Shown here in pieces: positions 1 to 6,643 of a stretch of DNA of 15,394 nucleotides; within the stretch, counting starts at the first letter, position 1, and the number at the start of each line of letters is the position of its first letter. Origin of the DNA: Candidatus Micrarchaeaceae archaeon (GTDB taxonomy: Archaea > Micrarchaeota > Micrarchaeia > Micrarchaeales > CABMGC01); contig DAIDAD010000002.1 in assembly GCA_027310795.1 (NCBI GenBank), positions 1-15,394 on the forward strand. Direction: 5' to 3'. The notes beneath the pieces were generated by a model. That model worked only from the letters and a program-made list of their open reading frames with translations. It did not search any database and was not told where the DNA came from. The position numbers were made by a program, and so were the translations under genes.

Positions 1-4
1 TAAT

Positions 5-1078
5 ATGCCCGAACAAGCGATATCCCCTGATGACGAAGAACTGCTTAAGTTCATAGAATCCGCAAAGCCGAAGATATATGTTGTAGGCGCAGGAGGCAGC
101 GGCTCAAACACATCGACAAGGATGTCAGAGCTGTCAATAGAAGGGGCAACGATAATAGCGATGAATACGGACGCACCGCACCTTGCAAGGACAAAGGCGC
201 ACAGGAAGGTGCTCCTTGGAAAGAAGATAACAAAGGGGCTGGGCGCAGGCAGCGATCCGAAAGTGGGCGAAGAATCTGCGATAGAGTCGAAAGAGGACAT
301 AAGGCACCTTCTAAGCGACGCACAACTAGTGTTCATAACATGCGGACTGGGCGGAGGCACAGGCACGGGTTCTATTCCGATAATAGCGCATGAGGCAAAG
401 GAAGCAGGAGCGCTGACAGTGGCGATAGCGACCCTGCCGTTCTCAAGCGAGGGCAGGCCAAGGATGCGGAACGCGCTTGAAGGGCTTGCAAAGCTCAAGA
501 GGAGCACTGACACGACCATAATCATACCTAACGACAAATTGCTTACGGTTGCACCTGACCTTCCGCTGAACATGGCATTCAAGATAAGCGACGAGGTACT
601 GTCAAATGCTACAAAGGGCATAATAGAGATGGTAACAAAACCAGGCATGGTGAACCTCGATTTTGCAGACCTCAAAAGCGTGCTGAAGGACTCAGGCTAT
701 GCAGTCATAGGCATGGGCGAAGCGAATGTAACGCAGCAGAACGACAGGGCGAAGATAGCGCTTGAGAACACGCTGAAGAGCCCGCTGCTCGACGTCGACA
801 CCTCAACGGCAAAGAGGGCGCTTGTCAACATAGTCGGCGGCGAGGACCTTACGCTAAGGGAAGCGGAAAGAATTTTCCAGGAAGTGTCGAGCAGGATAAG
901 CAGCGACGCGATGCTGAAATGGGGCGCAAGGATAGAGCCGATGATGCAGAAGAGCTCCTTGAAGGTCATGGTCGTCCTTGGCGGAGTGGAATTCGCGGAG
1001 TACAGCGAATCGGGGCTGAAGAAGAAGGTGGAGGAGAACCAGGACATAGACTTAGACCAGATATTCGATGAATCATAG
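5..1078 (+). CDS. ftsZ: Cell division GTPase FtsZ
   Basis: Tubulin-family GTPase that polymerises into the cytokinetic ring. The 357-residue protein has the Rossmann nucleotide loop (VVGAGGSGSN, about 26-35), the tubulin signature GGGTGTG at 116-122, and the T7 synergy loop NxDxxD at N217-D219-D222, which supplies the acidic residues that hydrolyse GTP in the next subunit. It should therefore be an active FtsZ rather than a CetZ or a degenerate paralogue. The C-terminus is short and acidic and ends near IDLDQIF, consistent with the small conserved tail peptide of archaeal FtsZ. The ATG lies at the window edge and the frame is open upstream, so a longer N-terminus is possible, but the segment before the nucleotide loop already has the usual length. 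The stop is TAG; only three more codons precede a TGA. secE starts 8 nt downstream, the familiar euryarchaeal order. FtsZ1 versus FtsZ2 class was not assigned. Confidence 0.96.
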   Translation: MPEQAISPDDEELLKFIESAKPKIYVVGAGGSGSNTSTRMSELSIEGATIIAMNTDAPHLARTKAHRKVLLGKKITKGLGAGSDPKVGEESAIESKEDIRHLLSDAQLVFITCGLGGGTGTGSIPIIAHEAKEAGALTVAIATLPFSSEGRPRMRNALEGLAKLKRSTDTTIIIPNDKLLTVAPDLPLNMAFKISDEVLSNATKGIIEMVTKPGMVNLDFADLKSVLKDSGYAVIGMGEANVTQQNDRAKIALENTLKSPLLDVDTSTAKRALVNIVGGEDLTLREAERIFQEVSSRISSDAMLKWGARIEPMMQKSSLKVMVVLGGVEFAEYSESGLKKKVEENQDIDLDQIFDES

Positions 1079-1086
1079 ATGCGGGC

Positions 1087-1275
1087 ATGAAGATCAACCT
1101 GAATCCAGCTCCTAGGCTGAAGCGGTTTATTGCAGATTCAAAGCACATAATCAGCGTGAGCTACAAGCCTGATACCGCCTCATTCAAGAGAACGCTGAAG
1201 ATAGTCCTGATAGGGATATTGACACTGGGCATTCTCGGATTCGTGATAGCAGAGATAATAAACCTTGTCCTGTAA
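1087..1275 (+). CDS. secE: Protein translocase subunit SecE (Sec61 gamma)
   Basis: Small single-span subunit that clamps the two halves of SecY in the protein-conducting channel. The 62-residue product has an amphipathic N-terminal half containing the archaeal/eukaryotic-type segment around RFIADSKHIISVSYKPD (14-30). One C-terminal membrane helix of about 21 residues follows (approximately 39-60, VLIGILTLGILGFVIAEIINL). Its length is normal for archaeal SecE. It starts 8 nt after ftsZ, so the two are probably co-transcribed. In many archaea secE is followed by spt5 and the L11 ribosomal gene. Neither is present here; an RqcH-like fragment follows instead. Confidence 0.9.
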   Translation: MKINLNPAPRLKRFIADSKHIISVSYKPDTASFKRTLKIVLIGILTLGILGFVIAEIINLVL

Positions 1276-1297
1276 TTCCGTTCAACAAAGCGAGTGC

Positions 1298-1954
1298 ATG
1301 AAAGCTGAGATAGATTTCACCAAGACAGCGCAGCAGAACGCCGACAGATACTATGTGATGTCGAAGACCGCAAGGAAAAAGGCCGAGGGCGCCGCAGCTG
1401 CGATATCTGAACTTGAGGATAAGAAGAAGGGCACGGAGAAAAAAGCAAAGAAAAAGGAATTCAAAGAGATCAGGCAGAGGAAATGGTACGAGAGGTTCAA
1501 CTGGTTCTTCGCAAGCGACGGCTCCCTTGCGATAGGGGGGAGGAGCGCGAAGCAGAACGAGGAGATAAATTCAAAGTATTTTGAGGAAGGGGATCTCTTC
1601 TTCCATGCGGACGTGTTCGGAGCCTCGGTCACAATACTCAAAAAAGGCGAGTCCGCGCCTGAAGGAGCAAAGGACGAAACCGCCGCGTTCGCAGGCGCAT
1701 TCTCAAAAGCATGGGAGAGCGGAGCATCGTCTGTAGACGTATACGCCATGAAAAGGGCGCAGGTTTCCAAGTCGAAGGAGAAAGGATCCCTTGGAACCGG
1801 CAGTTTCCTGCTTTCAGGAGAGCGCGAATGGCACAAGGGCATAGCGCTGGGGCTTGCCGCGTTTGCAACGGATTCAGGATTCAACATAGTCCCAATATCG
1901 ACCGCAAAACGGACAGGGATAAAGAAATACGCGGTGATAAAGCCTGGAGATTAG
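1298..1954 (+). CDS. Stand-alone NFACT-R domain protein (C-terminal part of RqcH/Rqc2)
   Basis: Resembles the C-terminal half of archaeal RqcH/Rqc2, which binds peptidyl-tRNA-blocked large ribosomal subunits in ribosome quality control. Residues 1-40 match the end of the family's middle coiled coil (AQQNADRYYVMSKTARKKAEG). A lysine-rich linker follows at 42-58. The NFACT-R domain spans about 61-215, with hallmarks WYERFNWFFASDGSLAIGGR (63-82), GDLFFHADVFGAS (98-110) and GTGSFLLSG (166-174). The NFACT-N and helix-hairpin-helix parts of a full RqcH are absent, because secE lies immediately upstream. I use ATG 1298, 22 nt after secE; an ATG at 1265 would overlap secE and add non-family residues. 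The frame ends at TAG 1952-1954 but stays open for 33 more codons that look like the family C-terminus (see 1955-2056), so the real product may be 252 residues or the gene may be nonsense-interrupted. Confidence 0.8.
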   Translation: MKAEIDFTKTAQQNADRYYVMSKTARKKAEGAAAAISELEDKKKGTEKKAKKKEFKEIRQRKWYERFNWFFASDGSLAIGGRSAKQNEEINSKYFEEGDLFFHADVFGASVTILKKGESAPEGAKDETAAFAGAFSKAWESGASSVDVYAMKRAQVSKSKEKGSLGTGSFLLSGEREWHKGIALGLAAFATDSGFNIVPISTAKRTGIKKYAVIKPGD

Positions 1955-2056
1955 AAGAAATCCGATGCTGCGAAGAGGATTGCAAAGCTCACAGGCTATC
2001 CCGACATAGATTACATAATGCAGCACCTGCCGCCGGGCGCATTCAGCGTGTCCTGA
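1955..2056 (+). other. In-frame C-terminal extension of the NFACT-R gene beyond an amber codon
   Basis: Directly after TAG 1952-1954 the same frame continues for 33 sense codons to TGA 2054-2056. It reads KKSDAAKRIAKLTGYPDI then DYIMQHLPPGAFSVS. From memory, archaeal RqcH proteins end with a similar lysine/alanine helix followed by an IxxxLPPG-type tail, so this looks like the missing C-terminus rather than spacer. Codon choice (AAG, AGG, ATA) matches the genes around it, and the TGA lies 4 nt from the convergent ppa stop, as expected for this compact genome. Explanations are a recent nonsense mutation (AAG, CAG or GAG to TAG), a sequencing error, or amber readthrough. TAG appears to be the ordinary stop of ftsZ, ppa, the TRAM gene and the MazG-like gene here, which argues against full reassignment. 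Confidence 0.6.
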
Positions 2057-2060
2057 GCAA

Positions 2061-2582
2061 CTATTCCTCTTTCTTCAATCTGGCATATGCTGCGTCTATG
2101 AATTTGTGTGCCTCTTCCGCGCCCTTCCATCCTTCGGTCTTCGCCCATTTTCCGGGCTCTATGCTCTTGTAATAGGAGAAGAAGTGCGATATCATGTCCT
2201 TTGCATGTGCGTTAAGGTCGGCTATGTCATTTATCCCTTTTGACGAAGGGTCGATCTTCTCAACAGGAACGGCCATCACCTTCGTGTCCACGCCTTCCTC
2301 ATCCTTCATAAGCAATACGCCTATCGGCCTTACGCTCACTATTGTATTCGGAAGAAAAGGGCTGGCTGTTATCACCATTATGTCCAACGGGTCTCCGTCC
2401 TCTCCCAGCGTCTCCGGTATGAAGCCATAGTTGTAAGGGTACACCATTGACGTGTGAAGTATGCGATCGACCCTTATCGCATCATTCTTTTCATCATACT
2501 CATACTTGACATTCGAGCCCTTCGGTATCTCTATGAAAGCGTTGACCTTCTTCGGCGCTTCGTCGCCAATCCTTATGTCCAT
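2061..2582 (-). CDS. ppa: Soluble inorganic pyrophosphatase (family I)
   Basis: Hydrolyses pyrophosphate to two phosphates in the cytoplasm, pulling nucleotide, tRNA-charging and sugar-activation reactions forward. The 173-residue protein has the family I signature DGDPLDIMV (D62, D64, D67 ligating Mg2+). It also has IEIPKGS (E18, K21), NVKYEYD (K26), YNYGFIP (Y52), DEEGVDTKV (D94, D99, K101) and the late FFSYYKSIEPGKW segment. Length and motif order are those of the bacterial/archaeal hexameric enzyme. An upstream in-frame start at 2606 would add eight residues. I prefer ATG 2582 because a TATA-like box at 2613-2620 predicts a transcript start near 2590, after the longer start. The gene converges on the NFACT-R gene (4 nt between stops) and is divergent from pyrG. 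Confidence 0.95.
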   Translation of the reverse strand: MDIRIGDEAPKKVNAFIEIPKGSNVKYEYDEKNDAIRVDRILHTSMVYPYNYGFIPETLGEDGDPLDIMVITASPFLPNTIVSVRPIGVLLMKDEEGVDTKVMAVPVEKIDPSSKGINDIADLNAHAKDMISHFFSYYKSIEPGKWAKTEGWKGAEEAHKFIDAAYARLKKEE

Positions 2583-2612
2583 AAAAGCACAACAGCGTAT
2601 CTGCAAAGAAAC

Positions 2613-2620
2613 TTAATAAA
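2613..2620 (-). promoter_or_regulatory. TATA box of the pyrophosphatase gene
   Basis: On the minus strand this reads TTTATTAA. Its centre is about 34 bp before ATG 2582, so initiation 25-27 bp downstream would leave only about 8 nt of leader. No Shine-Dalgarno sequence is visible. It is the left half of a compact divergent promoter shared with pyrG. Confidence 0.5.
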
Positions 2621-2635
2621 TCATCCTTCGTATAG

Positions 2636-2645
2636 CATATATATT
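2636..2645 (+). promoter_or_regulatory. TATA box of pyrG, leaderless start
   Basis: CATATATATT is centred about 26 bp before ATG 2667. This is the normal archaeal TATA-to-initiation distance, so the pyrG transcript probably begins at or next to its start codon. No Shine-Dalgarno sequence precedes the ATG. Confidence 0.55.
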
Positions 2646-2666
2646 TCTTTCCAAAAGTAGTATATC

Positions 2667-4274
2667 ATGCCACCCAAATATATCGTAGTTCTAGGGCTTC
2701 TGATGAGCGGCCTTGGGAAGGGCGCAGTCACTTCTTCGATAATGAAGATGCTCGATTTTTATGATTTGAAAGTATTGCCCGTGAAGTTCGACGGATATCT
2801 GAATTACGACTGTGGCACGATGAACCCGTACAGACACGGCGAAGTATTCGTTCTCGACGACAAGAGTGAAGTGGATATGGACTTCGGTCTTTACGAAAGG
2901 TTCCTGAACAAGAACCTCACCGGCGACCTCTCAATAACCGGCGGCAAGCTCTTTTCAAAGCTGATAAACAAGGAAAGAAAAGGAGGCTTCCTCGGCGAGG
3001 ACGTCCAGATAATACCCCACCTAACAAATGAGATAATCGACAGCATAGAGTCGATATCAAAGAAGAAAAATCCCGACGTGCTCGTCATAGAAGTGGGAGG
3101 AACGGTAGGTGATATAGAGAACAGCTACTTCATAGAGGCGATGAGGCAGTTCGCAACCAACCATGATGTCACTTTCGTGTGCTTGACGTACATACCTGAA
3201 CTTGCAGTTGTGGGAGAACAGAAGACGAAGCCATCGCAGATTGGATTCAGGCAGCTCCAGCAGGCAGGCATAACTCCGAGCATAGTCGTATGCAGGAGCA
3301 AAGGTCCGATTGAGGAAAAGACGAAGCAGAAGATAGCGCTGTTCTCGAACATACACAAGGACAGGGTGATAGATGATTCCGATGATTACACGATATACAA
3401 TCTGCCCATACGCTTCATAAGCCAGAAGTTCGACACTCTTCTGCTCAGGGACCTGGGCATAGAAGGCAGGCGGATAAATTCGCAGAAGCTAAACGAGTGG
3501 AAGTCCATAACCAGCAAGATCATCAGCCCGAAGAAAGAAGTAAGGATAGGCATAGTCGGGAAGTACATGCTGCTGAAGGACTCGTATGCAAGCCTGAGGG
3601 AAGCATTGATACACTCTGGCGCATTCAACAACGTAAGGGTAAACCTTGAATGGATAGAATCTGAAGAACTAGAAAGCAGCGGTCATGAAGCAAGGCTGAA
3701 TGGTCTTAACGGCATAATAGTGCCCGGCGGCTTCGGAAAACGCGGCACAGAAGGAATGATTAACGCGATAAGATATGCACGCGAGAATTCCCTCCCGTTC
3801 CTCGGGCTCTGCCTCGGAATGCAGCTAATGGCCGTAGAATATGCAAGGAACGCCTGCGGACTAAAAGGCGCAAACTCTTCAGAGATGGACCCAAGAGCTA
3901 AACACAAAGTGATAGACATAATAGAATGGCAGCGCGGAATACGTACAAAAGGAGGGACGATGCGGCTCGGCGCGCAGAAATGCATACTTGCCAAGGGGAC
4001 AAATTCCAGAAGTGCATATTCAAAAAGAATAATCGAGGAAAGGCACAGGCACAGGTATGAATTCAACAACAGGTACAGAAGGACAATGGAGCAGAACGGC
4101 CTTGTAATTGCAGGGACGCACCCGAAGGACAACCTTGTCGAGTTCATAGAATGGAAGACAGGCTTTGGCATAGGCACGCAGGCGCATCCCGAGCTTAAAT
4201 CGAGGCTAGAGCGCCCTGCGCCGATATTCTCAAGATTAATAGCCGAAGCAGTACGCAGCTCAGCTGGCAAATGA
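2667..4274 (+). CDS. pyrG: CTP synthase (divergent)
   Basis: Converts UTP to CTP using ATP and ammonia from glutamine. The 535-residue protein has both domains. The N-terminal synthetase has the P-loop-like GLGKG (15-19), metal ligands equivalent to D70 (EVDMDFG) and E142 (IEVGGTVGD), and the nucleotide-binding GEQKTKPSQ (183-191). The C-terminal class I glutaminase has GGFGKRG (354-360), the nucleophile C382 in GLCLGMQ, ERHRHRYEFN (458-467) and the His-Glu pair H508/E510. The enzyme should be active, but several near-invariant positions differ: the segment normally like K-DPY-NVDPGTMSP reads KFDGYLNYDCGTMNP (40-54), and the usual KTKPTQHSV motif reads KTKPSQIGF. The product is slightly shorter than the E. 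coli enzyme. The last 15 nt overlap the 3' end of the opposing glycosyltransferase gene. Confidence 0.95.
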   Translation: MPPKYIVVLGLLMSGLGKGAVTSSIMKMLDFYDLKVLPVKFDGYLNYDCGTMNPYRHGEVFVLDDKSEVDMDFGLYERFLNKNLTGDLSITGGKLFSKLINKERKGGFLGEDVQIIPHLTNEIIDSIESISKKKNPDVLVIEVGGTVGDIENSYFIEAMRQFATNHDVTFVCLTYIPELAVVGEQKTKPSQIGFRQLQQAGITPSIVVCRSKGPIEEKTKQKIALFSNIHKDRVIDDSDDYTIYNLPIRFISQKFDTLLLRDLGIEGRRINSQKLNEWKSITSKIISPKKEVRIGIVGKYMLLKDSYASLREALIHSGAFNNVRVNLEWIESEELESSGHEARLNGLNGIIVPGGFGKRGTEGMINAIRYARENSLPFLGLCLGMQLMAVEYARNACGLKGANSSEMDPRAKHKVIDIIEWQRGIRTKGGTMRLGAQKCILAKGTNSRSAYSKRIIEERHRHRYEFNNRYRRTMEQNGLVIAGTHPKDNLVEFIEWKTGFGIGTQAHPELKSRLERPAPIFSRLIAEAVRSSAGK

Positions 4275-4964
4275 CTTTAGCAGATCAAACGCCTGCTTCG
4301 CGCCTGCCTTGGACTTGCCGAACTTTCTGCTCTCGAAAGTGTAAGGCACATCGGAAACCTCCACCTCGCCGCTTTTCACGCACTTGAGAAGGTCGAACAG
4401 TATTTTGAACCCGCTCCCTATGAAACGCCGCCTGTTCCTGTCATATTTCTTCATGAAGAATTTCCTCTCAACCCCGAAAAAACCTGAGAAGATGTCGCCA
4501 CAGCTCTGCGACATCCTTGCAAAAAGCACAAAGTACCCTATGGATATGAGCGCCTTTGACACTATTTTCCTGTACAGCTGCCAGTCCTTCACCTCCGCCC
4601 TCACTCCCACTACGAGTTTGTCTCCTGAAGCAAGCCTTTTCGCAATCTTACCCACAACAGAGTAAGGGTGCTGCAGGTCAGCGTCCATCACAATCACGAA
4701 CCTGCTCCTGCTCTGCATTATCCCATCTATAGCACTTGCAGTCAGGCCCCTGCTCTTCCCAAGGGCCTTCCTGTCGATGAAACCTACCCTGCCGTACTTC
4801 TTCTTCATGCGGAATGTTTCACTGCGCGTATCATCACTTGACCCGTCGTCAGATACTATCACGCGCATACCTTTGTAAGAACTCTTCAGCTTAGAAACAA
4901 GCACGGCTATGTTCCTCCCTTCATTCAGGGTGGGAAGCACCACAGTAAAATCATCATAGCGCAT
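4260..4964 (-). CDS. Family 2 glycosyltransferase, polyprenyl-phosphate mannosyltransferase (DPM1)-like
   Basis: Probably transfers a hexose from a nucleotide sugar to a polyprenyl (dolichyl) phosphate at the inner membrane face, as DPM synthases do; the sugar cannot be told from sequence. The 234-residue GT-A protein opens with VVLPTLNEGRNI (8-19), has the nucleotide-binding SDDGSSDDT (38-46), the DxD motif MDADLQHP (93-100), and a late RKFGKSKAG segment (213-221) like the conserved R--GxSK region of DPM synthases. No strong C-terminal membrane helix pair is present, so it is the short soluble type, perhaps membrane-associated through the hydrophobic stretch near 139-149. Its start overlaps the 3' end of the flippase gene by 11 nt, indicating one transcript and translational coupling. 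It converges on pyrG with a 15-nt overlap. Confidence 0.88.
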   Translation of the reverse strand: MRYDDFTVVLPTLNEGRNIAVLVSKLKSSYKGMRVIVSDDGSSDDTRSETFRMKKKYGRVGFIDRKALGKSRGLTASAIDGIMQSRSRFVIVMDADLQHPYSVVGKIAKRLASGDKLVVGVRAEVKDWQLYRKIVSKALISIGYFVLFARMSQSCGDIFSGFFGVERKFFMKKYDRNRRRFIGSGFKILFDLLKCVKSGEVEVSDVPYTFESRKFGKSKAGAKQAFDLLKSFAS

Positions 4965-6540
4965 TGGGACCCCATATTCTATTGATAAATAAATCCATAT
5001 ACCTGAGGAACCAGGCTATCGGCATTTCCAGCCACTTCACCGTATGCGCGAGCTTCCTGAGCCGTTCCGTGTCCCCTTTGTCCACGACCTTTGAAATGGC
5101 AAGCAGCAACGGATAAACGAGGACAAGAATCACCGCGCCTGAGACAATGGTCCATATCCCGCTGCTGAAAAGGAATGCAAGCGCAATTATGAACCCAAGC
5201 AACACGTTTGCGATTATGACCCTGTAGACCCTCGCCCTGCTTATGTTGAATATCAGCGTGTTGCCTGCGCCGCGTATGTAGAGTATGTCGTTTATCACGC
5301 TTCCGATTATGAACAGCACGGCTATGCTGCCAAATGGTCCGTACATGGGGATGAGCAGCAGAAGGAGCACAAACTGTATCGCCGCAGATATCAATGAGTA
5401 TTTCAGCACCTTTGAAGTGCGGTTTGCGGATATGAATAACGTTGATATGTAAATCGATATCGTGTTTATGAACACGCCCGCGGTTATCAGGCTTAAGTAA
5501 AACGGGGCTGTCGTATAGCTGTGCGAGAATATGATGTACACCCCTGGGTTTGCGAACACTATCATGTACACGAATATCGGGAGCACGAACATCAGCGAGT
5601 ACTTGAGGGTCAAACCGTAGGTCTTGTCCAGGTCAGGCTTCTGCTTTGCCTTCCTCGCATTCGTGAATGACTGCAGCATCACATGCGTGACGTTTCCGTA
5701 GAACGCTGCTATGAAGCTGAACCCGCTCATCGCAACCCCGTAATCACCGAGCATGCTCCTTGTCACATAAAGACCGAGAAGGACTATTGCAAAATTGACA
5801 AGCCCGTTGCCCAGCAGGTTCTTCATTCCAATTGGCGCGGAGAATTTCACTGTCTCGCGCACCTCCTGTGAAGTTGCAAGCCTCACCCTTCTTGCGCCAT
5901 ACTGCTTCCTTTCGGCATTCACAAAATGCTCAGCAAACAGGAATCCAAGGAAGTCGCTTGCAAGCAGGCCTATCAGTGCGCCGAGCACCCCATAACCTGC
6001 AAGTATCAGGCCGACGCTGACTACAAGCTGTATGATGTCTGAAGTCAGCATGGTTGCGACCGCAAGCTTCGCCTTGCCGAAACCCACGAGCGCGTTTTCA
6101 GATACTGCTTCCAATACTCCGAAGAATATCGAGACAACTGCAATCACAAGGAATATGTAATCCACGCCTGTATTCAGCGCAGATCCAGCGACTATTCCGC
6201 TTACAGCCAATCCTATGACAAGCAGAACTGCTGTAATGGCAAGTATGACCGTATACCCGCCTGCAAGTATGCGTTCAAGCATCTCACCGCTGCGTACGAA
6301 CCTTGCTTCTGTAATGCCCTTTATCAGATAGTTCCCGACCCCGAAGCCGCCGAAGATTCCAATGGCAAGGCTCCCGAATCCGAATGCGAAGGTATAGACT
6401 CCGTAGTTTGAAGGGCCGAGCAGCCTTGCAACTGCAACGTAGATGAACAGGCTGACCAGTATGCTTGCCACCGTGCCTGTGAACATCGATGAAAAGCTCC
6501 TCACTGTTTCCCTGCCGACACCAAGCTCTTGCTCTTCCAT
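4954..6540 (-). CDS. Wzx/RfbX-like polysaccharide or lipid-linked glycan flippase (MOP superfamily)
   Basis: Polytopic membrane protein of the polysaccharide-biosynthesis/MATE-like exporter group, likely moving lipid-linked glycans across the cytoplasmic membrane. The 528 residues form about 12-14 hydrophobic helices. The N-terminus is typical: an amphipathic lead-in, a first helix, then ARLLGPSNYGVYTFAF (38-53), the LGPxxYGxY signature of Wzx-type proteins. The C-terminus is a basic/amphipathic tail. I start at ATG 6540; an in-frame TTG at 6555 would add five residues. It is the upstream partner of the DPM1-like gene, whose start lies inside its 3' end. The transported lipid-linked glycan is unknown. 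Confidence 0.88.
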   Translation of the reverse strand: MEEQELGVGRETVRSFSSMFTGTVASILVSLFIYVAVARLLGPSNYGVYTFAFGFGSLAIGIFGGFGVGNYLIKGITEARFVRSGEMLERILAGGYTVILAITAVLLVIGLAVSGIVAGSALNTGVDYIFLVIAVVSIFFGVLEAVSENALVGFGKAKLAVATMLTSDIIQLVVSVGLILAGYGVLGALIGLLASDFLGFLFAEHFVNAERKQYGARRVRLATSQEVRETVKFSAPIGMKNLLGNGLVNFAIVLLGLYVTRSMLGDYGVAMSGFSFIAAFYGNVTHVMLQSFTNARKAKQKPDLDKTYGLTLKYSLMFVLPIFVYMIVFANPGVYIIFSHSYTTAPFYLSLITAGVFINTISIYISTLFISANRTSKVLKYSLISAAIQFVLLLLLIPMYGPFGSIAVLFIIGSVINDILYIRGAGNTLIFNISRARVYRVIIANVLLGFIIALAFLFSSGIWTIVSGAVILVLVYPLLLAISKVVDKGDTERLRKLAHTVKWLEMPIAWFLRYMDLFINRIWGPNAL

Positions 6541-6596
6541 GGCATACCTGCGCAAATTACAAGATATCTGAAGTACGGCAGAATATCTTGGAAAGG

Positions 6597-6612
6597 TTTT
6601 ATAATTTATAAT
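6597..6612. promoter_or_regulatory. AT-rich two-way promoter between the flippase and GT-C genes
   Basis: TTTTATAATTTATAAT contains a TATA-like octamer on each strand. The plus-strand TTTATAAT (6598-6605) would start RNA near 6628, just before the GT-C start. The minus-strand TTATAAAT (6604-6611) would start RNA near 6581, about 40 nt before the flippase ATG. The 103-bp interval between the two genes shows no other structure. Confidence 0.45.
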
Positions 6613-6643
6613 GTAAGCTGTTCTTTAATTCTTATTGGTTCTT

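Noticed and set aside
1351..1887. 178-codon minus-strand reading frame opposite the NFACT-R gene
   Set aside because: Mirrors the lysine-rich and NFACT-R coding sequence, giving Phe/Ser-rich shadow translation; no independent promoter or motif.
1076..1954. Whole-genome reassignment of TAG to a sense codon
   Set aside because: TAG sits at the natural C-termini of FtsZ, pyrophosphatase, the TRAM protein and the MazG-like protein, so it is most simply a normal stop. One internal TAG is not enough to claim reassignment.
1711..2172. 153-codon plus-strand reading frame overlapping the NFACT-R gene
   Set aside because: It is out of frame with the well-supported NFACT-R domain and runs into the ppa gene; its translation is Arg/His/Cys-rich with no domain pattern.
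3683..4270. 195-codon minus-strand reading frame inside pyrG
   Set aside because: Antisense to the conserved glutaminase domain; composition is typical of a shadow frame (Ser/Pro/Cys-rich) with no recognisable motif.
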